Below are positions 11,208 through 22,831 of a DNA stretch of 48,424 nt, piece by piece. The stretch is from Spirochaetaceae bacterium (GTDB lineage: Bacteria; Spirochaetota; Spirochaetia; Treponematales; Breznakiellaceae): positions 1 to 48,424 of the forward strand of contig JAITHJ010000048.1 in assembly GCA_031280035.1 (NCBI GenBank). The letters are read 5' to 3'. The notes beneath the pieces were generated by a model. The model saw nothing but the letters and a program-made list of their open reading frames with translations, searched no databases and was not told where the DNA came from. The position numbers and the translations under genes were made by a program. The stretch's first letter is position 1. Every line of letters begins with the position of its first letter.

Positions 11208-12134
11208 ATGCCTACAAATGAATATGAAAACTGCTGTCTTTGTCCGCACCATTGCGGAGTAAACCGTACCTTAGACAAAAAAGGAGTTTGCGGCGAAACC
11301 TCCCGGCTAAGAATTTCTTGTGCGGTAATACACAAAGGCGAGGAACCGCCCATAACCGGAAATGGAGGTTCAGGAACAGTTTTTATTTCAGGCTGTACGC
11401 TGCATTGTGCATTTTGTCAGAATTATCAAATTTCACAAAATAGCATGGGTAGGATAGTAACTGAAGAAGAATTTATAAAAATTATGCTTGAATTACAGAA
11501 CAAGGGGGCTAATAATATCAATATTGTTACTGGAACTCACCACATTCCAGCGATTATTTCAGCAGCAAAGAAGGCAAAATCATGCGGATTATCAATCCCA
11601 TTGGTCTGGAATTCATCAGGATATGAAACAAAAGAATCACTATGCTTATTAAATGATATTATAGACATATACCTTCCAGACATTAAAACGCTTGATGCTT
11701 CAGCGGCAAAGAAATTTTATAACGCGCCCTTATATCCTAAATATGCGGCGGCAGCGGTAAAACAAATGATATTACACAGGCCAAATAATACTATTATACG
11801 TCATCTTATTATTCCCGGATATTTGGAACTTACAAAAGAGGTCTTAAAATGGTTCTCGCAAAATGCGTCAGGCAAAGCAAAACTTTCACTTATGACACAG
11901 TATACGCCTGTTTATGCGGCGGCAAAAGGGACCGCAATTCCAGACAGATTTATAAATCAGCATGAATACGAAACAGCGCTTTCATGGCTCGATACCTTTG
12001 ATATTGATGACGGATTCTATCAGGAACTGGAAACTGCTACAGATTGGCTGCCCGATTTTAATAAAAGCAACCCGTTTTCTTCCAGATTATCAACGCCGGT
12101 ATGGCACTGGAAATATGGATTTGTTGAGGAATGA
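11208..12134 (+). CDS. Radical SAM protein, pyruvate formate-lyase activating enzyme-like
   Basis: SGCTLHCAFCQNYQIS (CxxxCxxC); N-terminal CCLCPHHCGVNR cysteine motif. Confidence 0.9.
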   Translation: MPTNEYENCCLCPHHCGVNRTLDKKGVCGETSRLRISCAVIHKGEEPPITGNGGSGTVFISGCTLHCAFCQNYQISQNSMGRIVTEEEFIKIMLELQNKGANNINIVTGTHHIPAIISAAKKAKSCGLSIPLVWNSSGYETKESLCLLNDIIDIYLPDIKTLDASAAKKFYNAPLYPKYAAAAVKQMILHRPNNTIIRHLIIPGYLELTKEVLKWFSQNASGKAKLSLMTQYTPVYAAAKGTAIPDRFINQHEYETALSWLDTFDIDDGFYQELETATDWLPDFNKSNPFSSRLSTPVWHWKYGFVEE

Positions 12135-12212
12135 TACAGCCGCCGCTCAAGCTGAAAATGGCGGTTATTAATTATACGTATTATACATAAAAGGCCGCTG
12201 TGATCTGGCAAG

Positions 12213-12242
12213 TATCAAAAAAAAGGCCGGTTTACACCGGCC
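12213..12242 (-). terminator. Intrinsic terminator for the minus-strand DUF362 gene
   Basis: Minus strand: GGCCGGTGTAAACCGGCC followed by an eight-T run. Confidence 0.7.
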
Positions 12243-12259
12243 CTGCCCTTGAGGCATAT

Positions 12260-12295
12260 GAGAATATAGTGATTTGGGAGGGGAACTATATTCTC
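12260..12295. repeat. Perfect 11-bp inverted repeat with 14-nt loop
   Basis: GAGAATATAGT - gatttgggagggga - ACTATATTCTC. Confidence 0.85.
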
Positions 12296-12329
12296 AACAA
12301 TTATATTGTCGGCAATAAATCAGTTTTCT

Positions 12330-13598
12330 TTAATTTTTTAAATTCATATTATAAATAAATATTGAATCTATTTCTGTAGTTGCCGGAATACCGGCGTTTT
12401 TTACTTCAAAAAGGCTTTTTTTCAGCCAATAACCAAAAGAAATGGTATCTTTACTGTCCGGATCCATTAATTTTGCACGAACATTTCCGGCCGATTCGGC
12501 GGCAGGAGTCAAAATATACTTTGCCGCCCACCAATCAAGCGCAAACGGATCTGTACTGGCGGCTATTATATTCTTTTGCACAGCAGTATTATATAATGAG
12601 GCCGGTCCGCGTTGCGGACATATATAAATCATATCAAGAATATTCAAAACGGGGAAACGTGTCTCTACCATCAATGTTCCAAGTCCTCCAAAACCAACGC
12701 TTTTATGTGGCGATAAATCAGTAAGCGCGTCTGATGGAATTCCCATATATGATTTAACAGCGCCTGTTACATGAAAAAGCTGATGCGACTTTAATACCGG
12801 AACATTTATCACACGAAGTTTTTTTGTATCATAGGTTTTTGAAAGGTGATTCCAGACGCCATATTTAAAACTAACCTGCGTACCATATTTTGTCGTCCAT
12901 TTAGCATAACTTATCTGAATACCGGTTGGTTTTATGCCGGACTCAACCACATATCCGTCATTATTGTCCCCGGAAGAAAATTCGCTGACCTTCTTTTTGG
13001 TAATGTTATCCCACAAGATGCTGGAAATTTTATAATTGCGCCTTGCAAAATAATCTATAACATTCTGAGCAGACTGGCTTTTGTCTTTTGCGTTTGATGC
13101 CGCCCAATTGAAATTTCCGCCATTTCCTTCAGACCCGAACATCCCCTGCCCGTTATCAGCAATGATAATTTCTCCATTAAATCCTGACGGATGATCAACA
13201 ATAAACTGAATTAAATTTTTCAGTAAGTCAGTATTAGTTCCACCACGTTCAGCCCATTTCGAATTAATCTTTATCAGAACAACGTCATTTTCACCTATAA
13301 TGCCATCATTATCTTTTATACGGTAGAAATCAATATCTTTTAGTTCCGAAAGAAGCGTGAGAACTCCCTTATCGGTTCCATTAGTATTTTCTATAACATT
13401 TATAACAGAACCATACGCCATCGAAAAAGTATGCAATATAGTATCTGTACCAGGAATATCACGTAAAGGTATTTTGTTTTCCCGCAAATTAATGACTATT
13501 TCTCCGGTTTTTTCACTCGCGGAAGCGGCTATAGAAATGAAACTTGCAACAACTGCAATGGCCGCTATAATTAGAAAATTTTTATATTTTAATTTCAT
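12330..13598 (-). CDS. DUF362 domain-containing secreted protein
   Basis: VVLIKINSKWAERGGTNTDLLKNLI; SHQLFHVTGAVKSYMGI; signal peptide. Confidence 0.75.
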   Translation of the reverse strand: MKLKYKNFLIIAAIAVVASFISIAASASEKTGEIVINLRENKIPLRDIPGTDTILHTFSMAYGSVINVIENTNGTDKGVLTLLSELKDIDFYRIKDNDGIIGENDVVLIKINSKWAERGGTNTDLLKNLIQFIVDHPSGFNGEIIIADNGQGMFGSEGNGGNFNWAASNAKDKSQSAQNVIDYFARRNYKISSILWDNITKKKVSEFSSGDNNDGYVVESGIKPTGIQISYAKWTTKYGTQVSFKYGVWNHLSKTYDTKKLRVINVPVLKSHQLFHVTGAVKSYMGIPSDALTDLSPHKSVGFGGLGTLMVETRFPVLNILDMIYICPQRGPASLYNTAVQKNIIAASTDPFALDWWAAKYILTPAAESAGNVRAKLMDPDSKDTISFGYWLKKSLFEVKNAGIPATTEIDSIFIYNMNLKN

Positions 13599-13943
13599 CG
13601 GTATTAAACTCCCATTCTCTACTACATCTACTTATATATAATATATAATTGCCGGATAATTTTTTCTGTTTATAGAAAAAGCTGATTGCTGATTTTTAAC
13701 AACACGATAATGACACAATGACGGCATATTCTGCGTTATAACCAGCGGCCAGCAGGCGTTGTAAGGATATAGTAAAATGTCTTAGACAAGACACAAGAAT
13801 TACAAGACCAAAGTCTCATCAAAAACAGAAGCCGCTGCCAACAAAAGATAACACCGGCAGGCAAAAATAAAAGCCGGCCGGTGGAATTAGAAAAAATATT
13901 AAATAAAAATAAACATACTTTAAGTTTAATAAAATTATAAAAA

Positions 13944-14666
13944 CTAGCGCTTGCTTTTAGCAAGAGTCATCAGTACCGATTTGGCTCTGTCCCGTACGGA
14001 TGTTATGTATTTATAGTTACTCGATATACCGCGTACTTTTTCAAGCGTATCGGAATATATTCTTTTTTCATCGTCTGTCGTCTGCTGCATCTTTGGAATA
14101 AATATCTCAATTGCTTCAAGATAAGATAACGCAAGACGATTATCAGGATTCATTGCGTTAAAACGATTAAAAATCCAGTTAGCCGTATCAAGCGTCCGTC
14201 CCTTCTCGTTAGAGCCTATTTTGGTAAGAGAACGGAAAGCCGCTGTTATAACAGCGGGTTCTTCCTCAACTAGCGCCACTTTAACAAGCGCTTCAGAAGC
14301 CTCTTTGGTGCCAATTTCCCCAAGGTATTCTACCGCCCTAATACGTACTTCAGCATAATTGTTCGCCACACGTCCTTCAGAACGGTTTTTGTTCAAGATA
14401 CCTTCCAGCGCAAGGTCTTGTAATACAGCACGCATTTCATCACTTTTATCGCCGCTTTCAATTGCTTCACGGATATAATCCAAAGCAATGAGCTTTCCTT
14501 CGCGATCTTCAGATTGCGCCTGCTCGCGTATTACCATTACCGGAACAGATTCCTTCAAATAGAATTCCTCAACGGATATCTCGGAACTCTTGCCCTGCTG
14601 GGCAGCCAAAGACAGAACAGATACTGCCGCAAGTGCTGTTACAAAAACACTTTTTTTAAGTTTCAT
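13944..14666 (-). CDS. Secreted HEAT-repeat-like protein
   Basis: Signal peptide; VEYLGEIGTKEASEALVKVALVEEEPAVITAAFRSLTKIGS repeat-like helices. Confidence 0.65.
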   Translation of the reverse strand: MKLKKSVFVTALAAVSVLSLAAQQGKSSEISVEEFYLKESVPVMVIREQAQSEDREGKLIALDYIREAIESGDKSDEMRAVLQDLALEGILNKNRSEGRVANNYAEVRIRAVEYLGEIGTKEASEALVKVALVEEEPAVITAAFRSLTKIGSNEKGRTLDTANWIFNRFNAMNPDNRLALSYLEAIEIFIPKMQQTTDDEKRIYSDTLEKVRGISSNYKYITSVRDRAKSVLMTLAKSKR

Positions 14667-14675
14667 AAAATCCTC

Positions 14676-15188
14676 CTACTTAACAATTCGCCAAGAATCA
14701 CCGTTTCTTTCAAGCTCGTAAATGAGCAGCCGCTGACCCTTTTCTTCCATAAAAGCTTTTACCCTATTTTCTGATAGAAATTCAATATCGTCAACCCTCA
14801 AGTTGGAACGCGATGGAACTACCACATGAATAAAGTAATCAAAAAGAGTCTTAAGCACAACACCCTGTTGTTTTAGGCGCTCAGACATAGACGCCTGTTC
14901 AAGATTATTTTTGGATTCAAGACGTTCCTTGTACTTTGGTTCAAGATATTTTGTCCATGCGCTAAAATCCTTTCGCTGTATTATTTTATTTACATCTCCG
15001 ACGAATTTATTTGCATCGATTCGTACAATCTCTTTTTCTTCTTTAGTAATGGAATTTGGATTAAAAACCGGACTTTTATCTACAGTAGTCTGTACCTGAA
15101 CGGAATGACCGTCTGACTTAATATCAGCCGTACCGCATGAAAAAAACATCAATGAAACAAATACATAGACTGGAAATTTAATTATCAT
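14676..15188 (-). CDS. Hypothetical lipoprotein
   Basis: Lipobox-like LMFFSCGT. Confidence 0.65.
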   Translation of the reverse strand: MIIKFPVYVFVSLMFFSCGTADIKSDGHSVQVQTTVDKSPVFNPNSITKEEKEIVRIDANKFVGDVNKIIQRKDFSAWTKYLEPKYKERLESKNNLEQASMSERLKQQGVVLKTLFDYFIHVVVPSRSNLRVDDIEFLSENRVKAFMEEKGQRLLIYELERNGDSWRIVK

Positions 15189-15265
15189 AGTAAAAATATC
15201 GGCAGAATAATGAGTATTTTCAATAGTATATAAAACGTTTTGTTCCTAATTTTCAGTTATTGATA

Positions 15266-15302
15266 AAAACCGGACGGCGGGCTTGACTGTCCCTCCGGTT
15301 TT
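15266..15302. repeat. 9-bp perfect inverted repeat in divergent intergenic region
   Basis: AAAACCGGA (15266-15274) and TCCGGTTTT (15294-15302). Confidence 0.7.
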
Positions 15303-15365
15303 GAGCCTATTATAGATGAATCCGCAAAAGACTGGAAAAGTTACGTGGATTTATTATAGAAAACG

Positions 15366-16472
15366 ATGTCTGGTAACAGTTTTGGCAAAATATTCAGAGT
15401 AACGACTTTTGGCGAATCGCACGGACCGGCTACAGGCTGCGTAATAGACGGCTGTCCGTCCGGACTTCCGTTTACGGCTGAGGCAGTAAACCGCGAACTT
15501 GCACGGCGTAGGCCCGGCGGCGGAGGCGCGGCAACACTGCGGCGCGAAGCGGACGAATGTGAAATATTATCAGGTGTTTTTCAAGGGACAACGCTTGGTA
15601 CGCCAATCGCCATAATCATAAGAAACACCTCCCAGCGCAGTGCAGATTACGATGTATTAAAAGATGTATTCAGGCCGGGACACGCCGATTGGTGCTGGGA
15701 AACGAAATTTGGACTGCGCGATCATAACGGAGGAGGCCGAAGTTCCGGACGAGAGACAGCGGCGCGCGTTGCCGCAGGAGCTTTAGCAAAAATGCTGCTT
15801 GCGCACTTCGGTATTGAAATACGCGCATGGACTGGAGCGATCGCCGGCATAATAGCGCCTGAGCCGCAGGAAAATGGATTCGATCTTCAGGAAGCAGAAA
15901 ACAACAGTCTGCGAATTCCCTGCTCAAAAACTGCCGTCATAATCGAAAAACACATAGAAAAATTACGAAAGGCCGGAGACAGCGCAGGAGGCATAGTTAT
16001 ATGCCGCGCTGCCGGCGTTCCAGCCGGACTTGGCGAGCCTGTTTTTGAGAAACTCGACGCGCTCATATCTCAAGCAATACTTTCAATAGGAGCCGCTAAA
16101 AGCATTGAGTTCGGAAACGGATTTAATGCGGCGGCGGCTTCAGGTTATGAAAATAATGATACGCCCATTCCTGCGAAAGACAGCGTAACCTTTGACGGAA
16201 TGCCGCCGGTTTCTTTTGCATCAAACCGCGCCGGCGGCGTTTTGGGCGGAATATCAACTGGAATGCCGCTGGAGTTTCGCGTGGCCTTCAAACCAGTGCC
16301 ATCGGTTTCAAAAGAACAAAAAACAGTAGACAAAAATGGGCATGAATGTTCAATTTCAATACAAGGCAGACATGATATATGCGTATGCCCCCGAGCCGTT
16401 CCCGTTGTTGAAGCTATGACAGCGCTGGTTCTTGCCGATTTAATGCTGCAACGCCGCTGTAACAGATTATAG
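15366..16472 (+). CDS. aroC: Chorismate synthase
   Basis: FRVTTFGESHGPATGCVIDGCPSG; GGGRSSGRETAARVAAGA; GRHDICVCPRAVPVVEAM. Confidence 0.97.
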   Translation: MSGNSFGKIFRVTTFGESHGPATGCVIDGCPSGLPFTAEAVNRELARRRPGGGGAATLRREADECEILSGVFQGTTLGTPIAIIIRNTSQRSADYDVLKDVFRPGHADWCWETKFGLRDHNGGGRSSGRETAARVAAGALAKMLLAHFGIEIRAWTGAIAGIIAPEPQENGFDLQEAENNSLRIPCSKTAVIIEKHIEKLRKAGDSAGGIVICRAAGVPAGLGEPVFEKLDALISQAILSIGAAKSIEFGNGFNAAAASGYENNDTPIPAKDSVTFDGMPPVSFASNRAGGVLGGISTGMPLEFRVAFKPVPSVSKEQKTVDKNGHECSISIQGRHDICVCPRAVPVVEAMTALVLADLMLQRRCNRL

Positions 16473-16549
16473 CTGATAAATTAAGCGGCTCAAAATTTCT
16501 ACAAACTTTCAATGCCAACGCGGAGGCATACCACTAAAAGACGCCTTAG

Positions 16550-16624
16550 TCGGGCAACCCGGATTTGAACCGGGGACCCCAAGTCCCCCAGACTTGTACG
16601 CTAAACCAGCTGCGCTATTGCCCG
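16550..16624 (-). tRNA. tRNA-Pro (anticodon GGG)
   Basis: Minus strand folds as cloverleaf: acceptor CGGGCAA/TTGCCCG, anticodon stem CAAGT-CTGGGGG-ACTTG, T-arm CCCGG-TTCAAAT-CCGGG; CCA not encoded. Confidence 0.93.
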
Positions 16625-16646
16625 GCTAAGACACCCTGGTACAATT

Positions 16647-16678
16647 AAAAGGGCGCGTGCAAAACACGCCTCCCTTTT
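16647..16678 (-). terminator. Candidate intrinsic terminator
   Basis: AAAAGGGcGCGTG-CAAAA-CACGCctCCCTTTT hairpin just after the 16688..16948 minus-strand ORF. Confidence 0.55.
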
Positions 16679-16687
16679 AGGTGAAAA

Positions 16688-16948
16688 TTATTTTTTCTTT
16701 CCGCCCTTCCCTGCTGAAGACGAAGTTTTCTTTTTCGCGGGAGAAGCAGCAGCCTGCTTTACCTCAACCCTATCAAGCGACTGAGCCGGAAAAGTAGCCG
16801 ATTGACTTTCGCCTGCAGAGGAAAACCATACAGTAGTTACCTGTTTTGCCTCCTCATTAACAGACAAAACAACCATTTTAGGACTATTTGGAAGTCCAGA
16901 TACTGAAACCAGATCCGCAATAAGCGAATTTGTTGCACGTACACTCAT
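16688..16948 (-). CDS. Small basic-tailed hypothetical protein
   Basis: 86 aa ORF between tRNA-Pro and rpsU; Lys-rich C-terminus; AAGGAG upstream. Confidence 0.65.
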   Translation of the reverse strand: MSVRATNSLIADLVSVSGLPNSPKMVVLSVNEEAKQVTTVWFSSAGESQSATFPAQSLDRVEVKQAAASPAKKKTSSSAGKGGKKK

Positions 16949-17051
16949 TTATTTCTCCTTAAAATAATAAATTAATTATAGCAAATTTTAGAGCTTTACG
17001 CAATGTTGTCCGCCACTTGCCTTGCAACAAGATGGACAGAAATAACACAAA

Positions 17052-17255
17052 TCAATACTCGGATTTACCACGCCTTGTTTTTTTTATCAATTTCCGGCGA
17101 AGTGCTTTATTTTTCCGGTTAAGTATTGTTGAGGGTTTTTCATAATACTCCCGTTTTTTGAACTCACGAATAATGCCTTCTTTTTCAACCATTCTTTTGA
17201 AACGTTTTATCGCCCTCTCTAATGGTTCACTGTCATCAACAGTAATATGCGCCAA
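17052..17255 (-). CDS. rpsU: 30S ribosomal protein S21
   Basis: [33 protein letters not shown]. Confidence 0.95.
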   Translation of the reverse strand: MAHITVDDSEPLERAIKRFKRMVEKEGIIREFKKREYYEKPSTILNRKNKALRRKLIKKTRRGKSEY

Positions 17256-17351
17256 GTAACATCACCTCCTTACATAAACTAATCATAAGGCAGAGTCTGA
17301 CATACAATCAAAAAAGTTACAAGTACAAACCACTCAGTAAAAGGGCATACG

Positions 17352-18080
17352 CTAATAATTTCCGCGTTTCATAAGACTGTTAATCTGTTCAGGGGAAAGA
17401 CTCCTTGTTTTTCCTTCAGTAAGCCCGTCTAAAAGCACACAGCCTATTCTAATACGCCTTAGTACTGTTGGATGAAGGTGGAAATATGAAAAAACCCGCC
17501 GAATTTCACGATTTTTGCCTTCTACAAGAGTTATGCGTACGGACTTTCCAGTTATCTTCTCTATTTTAATGCACCTGTAAAAAATATTTTCTATAGTAAT
17601 GCCTTCAAAAAAGGCGTGTAGTAATTCTTCCGGTATAATCTGTGATGTTTCAACTATATATTCCTTTTCAATTCCACATGACGGATGAGTAAGCGAGACG
17701 GCAAATTCACCGTCATTTGTCCAAATGATAAGTCCCGATGAACGAAAATCAAGCCGGCCGGCGCTGTAAAGCCTCTCGGTAATTTTTGACGGAAGCAGAT
17801 CGCGGGCAAGAGGACGATTCAGAGGATCTCTTTGCGAGCATAAATAAAATGGCGGCTTATTCATCACAATATAGTGAAAATGTTTTTCCGGCGTTACGGC
17901 TTTGCCGTCAACACAAACAAAATCTTCTACGCAAACTTTAGAACCCAGCGTCGTAATAATAGTACCATTTACGCTGACTCTGCCGGCAGCGATGATTTTT
18001 TCACATTCTCTGCGAGAAGCAACGCCTGCATGAGCAAGATAAACATGCAATCTAATGTTATCTTCATTCGGCTTACACAT
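17352..18080 (-). CDS. 16S/23S rRNA pseudouridine synthase, RsuA/RluB family
   Basis: S4-like VYLAHAGVASRRECEKIIAAGRVSVNG; AGRLDFRSSGLIIWTNDGEF; EGKNREIRRVF. Confidence 0.93.
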   Translation of the reverse strand: MCKPNEDNIRLHVYLAHAGVASRRECEKIIAAGRVSVNGTIITTLGSKVCVEDFVCVDGKAVTPEKHFHYIVMNKPPFYLCSQRDPLNRPLARDLLPSKITERLYSAGRLDFRSSGLIIWTNDGEFAVSLTHPSCGIEKEYIVETSQIIPEELLHAFFEGITIENIFYRCIKIEKITGKSVRITLVEGKNREIRRVFSYFHLHPTVLRRIRIGCVLLDGLTEGKTRSLSPEQINSLMKRGNY

Positions 18081-18612
18081 TCTTTTTTTTAATATTTTTA
18101 TCAATGAATAATTTATTAAACAGATCGCAAGAATGCATTTCAACAAAATGGCCTTTCGGTATGTTTCTTATATGCGGTATAGCCTTTTCATTTTTTTTAG
18201 AATTTGTTTTTACTATACTGTATTTTTTTATATCCGGCAGGTCTCCATCTATATCCGATCCCCAGAACAAATATCTAAAATCAAAGTCTCTTTTCTTTGT
18301 GTTATAGTTGTATAGAATCCAGATGATGCATGGATTTTTCTTATTAAGCAAAGTTGTGTTCACTTTCTGAGAAGAACGTTTTGATGTGTGCTCAGACGTT
18401 TTTAATTGAATATGCCTATAAACATTTTCACAATCAATAACAATATCGTATCCTGACGAATCAATTTCAGAACGCAAAATTTTTATTTCTTTTTCATGCA
18501 AGAACCAGCCGTACATCATCATATCGGCAATAAATCTATGCTCAATCAGTTTCTCAAAGAAAACTGATTTAGTCGAAATTACTTTGTTATCATTATATAT
18601 AAAAACACGCAC
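18073..18612 (-). CDS. Hypothetical protein with PD-(D/E)XK nuclease-like motif
   Basis: EIDSSGYDIVIDCENVYRHIQLKTS resembles E...D...QxK core; overlaps the pseudouridine synthase start. Confidence 0.55.
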   Translation of the reverse strand: MRVFIYNDNKVISTKSVFFEKLIEHRFIADMMMYGWFLHEKEIKILRSEIDSSGYDIVIDCENVYRHIQLKTSEHTSKRSSQKVNTTLLNKKNPCIIWILYNYNTKKRDFDFRYLFWGSDIDGDLPDIKKYSIVKTNSKKNEKAIPHIRNIPKGHFVEMHSCDLFNKLFIDKNIKKKNV

Positions 18613-18701
18613 AAAAATTCTATTTTTAAATTTGTATATACCAGTGCATCATGCCGCTGCATTATGCGGCAGCACGATGCACATCCAACTTAACTACAAT
18701 A

Positions 18702-19565
18702 TCATCCTTGGAGAAGCTGCAAAACAGACTGCGCTCTCTGATTAGCCTGTGCAAGCATAGCCGTACCTGACTGATTAAGAATCTGATGCGTCGTGTAACG
18801 GACCATCTCGTTCGCCATATCCGTATCACGTATACGTGATTCCGCCGCCTGCAGGTTTTCCGCGCCAATATCAAGGCCACGAATCGCATGTTCAAGCCGG
18901 TTTTGGTATGCGCCAAGATCAGCCCGCTGCTTATTTATGATTTTTATGGCCTCGTCAAGCGTTCCTATAGCACGGTTTGCATCAGCTGCTGTCTCAATCG
19001 TAAGTATGGAATTATCCCCTAAATCACGCATACCAAGAGCTTGAGCAGTCATCGTTCCTATAAACGCCCGTTCTCGCTGATCAATATTCGCGCCAATATG
19101 AAACCACATTGAAGCGGTAACATGATTTTCGCCCGTTTCACGCGCAAAACGCCCTGTTAAAAGGTTCATTCCGTTAAACTGAGCATGTGATGCAATGCGG
19201 TCGACCTCATCAACAAGCTGAGAAACCTCAACCTGTATTTGCATTCTGTCTTCTTCGGTGTATATACCGTTAGCTGATTGCACCGCAAGTTCACGTATAC
19301 GCTGAATAATATCCTGCGCTTCTTGCAGATACCCTTCTGTAGTTTGAATGAAAGATATATCATTCATTGCATTTTCAGAAGCCTTATTCAAACCGCGAAT
19401 CTGACTGCGCATTTTCTCGGATACCGCAAGACCGGAAGCATCGTCTCCCGCTCTGTTAATTCTAAGTCCGCTGGACAATCTTTCTGAATTTTTTGAAAGC
19501 TCTACTTGCGTAACTTTTAGAGACCTGTCCGCAAACATTGCGCTCAGGTTGTGATTGATAATCAT
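18702..19565 (-). CDS. flaB: Flagellar filament core protein FlaB (flagellin)
   Basis: [59 protein letters not shown]; conserved flagellin C-terminus. Confidence 0.97.
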   Translation of the reverse strand: MIINHNLSAMFADRSLKVTQVELSKNSERLSSGLRINRAGDDASGLAVSEKMRSQIRGLNKASENAMNDISFIQTTEGYLQEAQDIIQRIRELAVQSANGIYTEEDRMQIQVEVSQLVDEVDRIASHAQFNGMNLLTGRFARETGENHVTASMWFHIGANIDQRERAFIGTMTAQALGMRDLGDNSILTIETAADANRAIGTLDEAIKIINKQRADLGAYQNRLEHAIRGLDIGAENLQAAESRIRDTDMANEMVRYTTHQILNQSGTAMLAQANQRAQSVLQLLQG

Positions 19566-19644
19566 AAAATCCTCCCAATTCAGGAAATTCTGGAGACCGC
19601 CGCGTACGGTCCTGACCAAGGCCATCCCTTGCCTTACAATTTGA

Positions 19645-19671
19645 GTATCGGTTTAACCTATAGTACCTTTA
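19645..19671 (-). promoter_or_regulatory. Sigma-28 (FliA)-type promoter of flaB
   Basis: Minus strand TAAAGGTA - 11 nt - ACCGATAC versus consensus TAAAGTTT-N11-GCCGATAA. Confidence 0.75.
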
Positions 19672-19716
19672 GTAATTTTTTAATATTTATCATATATTGA
19701 CTCTCCAGCAAAACAT

Positions 19717-21087
19717 ATGATATTCTTAGATATAATGATGATAATCAAAATACTTATAGGCTTAATGGGGCTTGGTATAGTAGTTTTTGTTCATGAACTT
19801 GGCCATTTTCTGGCAGCCCGTTTTGCAGGTATACGAGTTGAAGCATTCTCTATAGGCTGGGGTAAACCTATACTGAAAAAAAAGATCGGCAGCGTTGAAT
19901 ACAGGCTTGGCGCTTTTCCTATAGGCGGCTATTGCAAAATGTCAGACGAAAATGAATTTGAAAAAGCATGGGAAAATCATAAAAATCACCTGCCGGCAGA
20001 TAAAGGTTCTTTTTGGGCGGCATCCCCGTACCGCAGAATACTAACCGCCGCCGCTGGACCATTCTTCAATATTATTTTTGCAATTATTGTTTTTGCCGTA
20101 ATCTGGAAAATAGGTTTTGAATATGAATCTATGGACAACCGTATTGTATTGGCAAGCGACATTACTCAGGAAAAATCACTGCCGGCAGATATGGCAGGAC
20201 TGCAAACCGGTGATCGCATATTATCAATTAACAATAAACCAGTTCAAAATTTTCATGATATACAGCGCATGGTCTCGGTAAATGCTGAAAGAAATATGGC
20301 CTTTGAGATTGAACGCGGCGATAAAAAATTCAACGTCATGATAAAACCGGAATTGCGTAAAGACTCAGGCGCCGGAATGATTGGAATTTATTACTACGCA
20401 GAACCGGTAATAGAAGACATAATTCCAGACAGTTCCGCTGCAAACGCAGGATTGCAAAGCGGCGACCGCATCCTTAAATTAAACGGAAAAGACATCTTGT
20501 ATTCGGCGGCGCTTATACCGCTTCTTAACAACCTGCCCGAAAACAGTACCGTTGAATATCAGCGGGCAGGATCTGTTTTTGAAACCAAACTTTCACCGCA
20601 GAAAGATACGCCGGAAAGACCGGGTATAATCTGGCAAAGCATACAATACCATTCACCGCATTACTCACTATTCGGCGCAGTTAAAAAAGGCATCGAAGAA
20701 ACTCTTTGGACGTTAGAGACTACTATTCGCGGATTCCGGTTGCTTTTTCGCGGTGTGGATCTTACAAAATCGCTTTCCGGCCCTGCCCGTATAACATGGA
20801 TGGCCGGTGAAATAGCTACAGAAGGCTTTGGACAGAGCATAGGCGAGGGCCTGCGCATAACCGGCAATTTTCTTGCCTTAATATCAATTGCGCTTGGCGT
20901 TACCAATCTTCTTCCATTGCCTATTTTAGACGGCGGCCTGATAATTATTTTTATAGTTGAAATTATAAAACGAGGCCCTTTAAATCCCAAAATTTTTTCT
21001 GTGATTCAAACAGCCGGCGTTATAATAATAGCCGGACTTATGATATTTGCTATAACAGGAGATGTAATGTTCTTTGTTAGAAAATGA
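19717..21087 (+). CDS. rseP: Site-2 (RseP-type) membrane zinc metalloprotease with PDZ domains
   Basis: VVFVHELGHFLAARFAGIRVEAFSIGWGKP; NLLPLPILDGG. Confidence 0.93.
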   Translation: MIFLDIMMIIKILIGLMGLGIVVFVHELGHFLAARFAGIRVEAFSIGWGKPILKKKIGSVEYRLGAFPIGGYCKMSDENEFEKAWENHKNHLPADKGSFWAASPYRRILTAAAGPFFNIIFAIIVFAVIWKIGFEYESMDNRIVLASDITQEKSLPADMAGLQTGDRILSINNKPVQNFHDIQRMVSVNAERNMAFEIERGDKKFNVMIKPELRKDSGAGMIGIYYYAEPVIEDIIPDSSAANAGLQSGDRILKLNGKDILYSAALIPLLNNLPENSTVEYQRAGSVFETKLSPQKDTPERPGIIWQSIQYHSPHYSLFGAVKKGIEETLWTLETTIRGFRLLFRGVDLTKSLSGPARITWMAGEIATEGFGQSIGEGLRITGNFLALISIALGVTNLLPLPILDGGLIIIFIVEIIKRGPLNPKIFSVIQTAGVIIIAGLMIFAITGDVMFFVRK

Positions 21088-21101
21088 TAATATCAACATA
21101 A

Positions 21102-22610
<1,509 letters not shown>

Positions 22611-22831
22611 GCTATCCTGAGCAAAAAATAAAACGCCGCCTCTATCTCTAATTTGTTTATAAATTAAACGCACAGGGAAAAAACGGCGGTATTCTGGATA
22701 AAAATGATTGTATGTGTTTTAGATTGTTTGCAGACTCTTCTAAAATTGAGACGAGAGAAGTCTGCGGTATTAACCGAATGTGTTTTGTAAATTCACGCAG
22801 TTCGCGTATATAACGATAGGAAGGATATTTT

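Noticed and set aside
13736-13963. Minus-strand 75-aa ORF
   Set aside because: No recognisable features; low-complexity AT-rich intergenic sequence partly overlapping the 13944..14666 gene.
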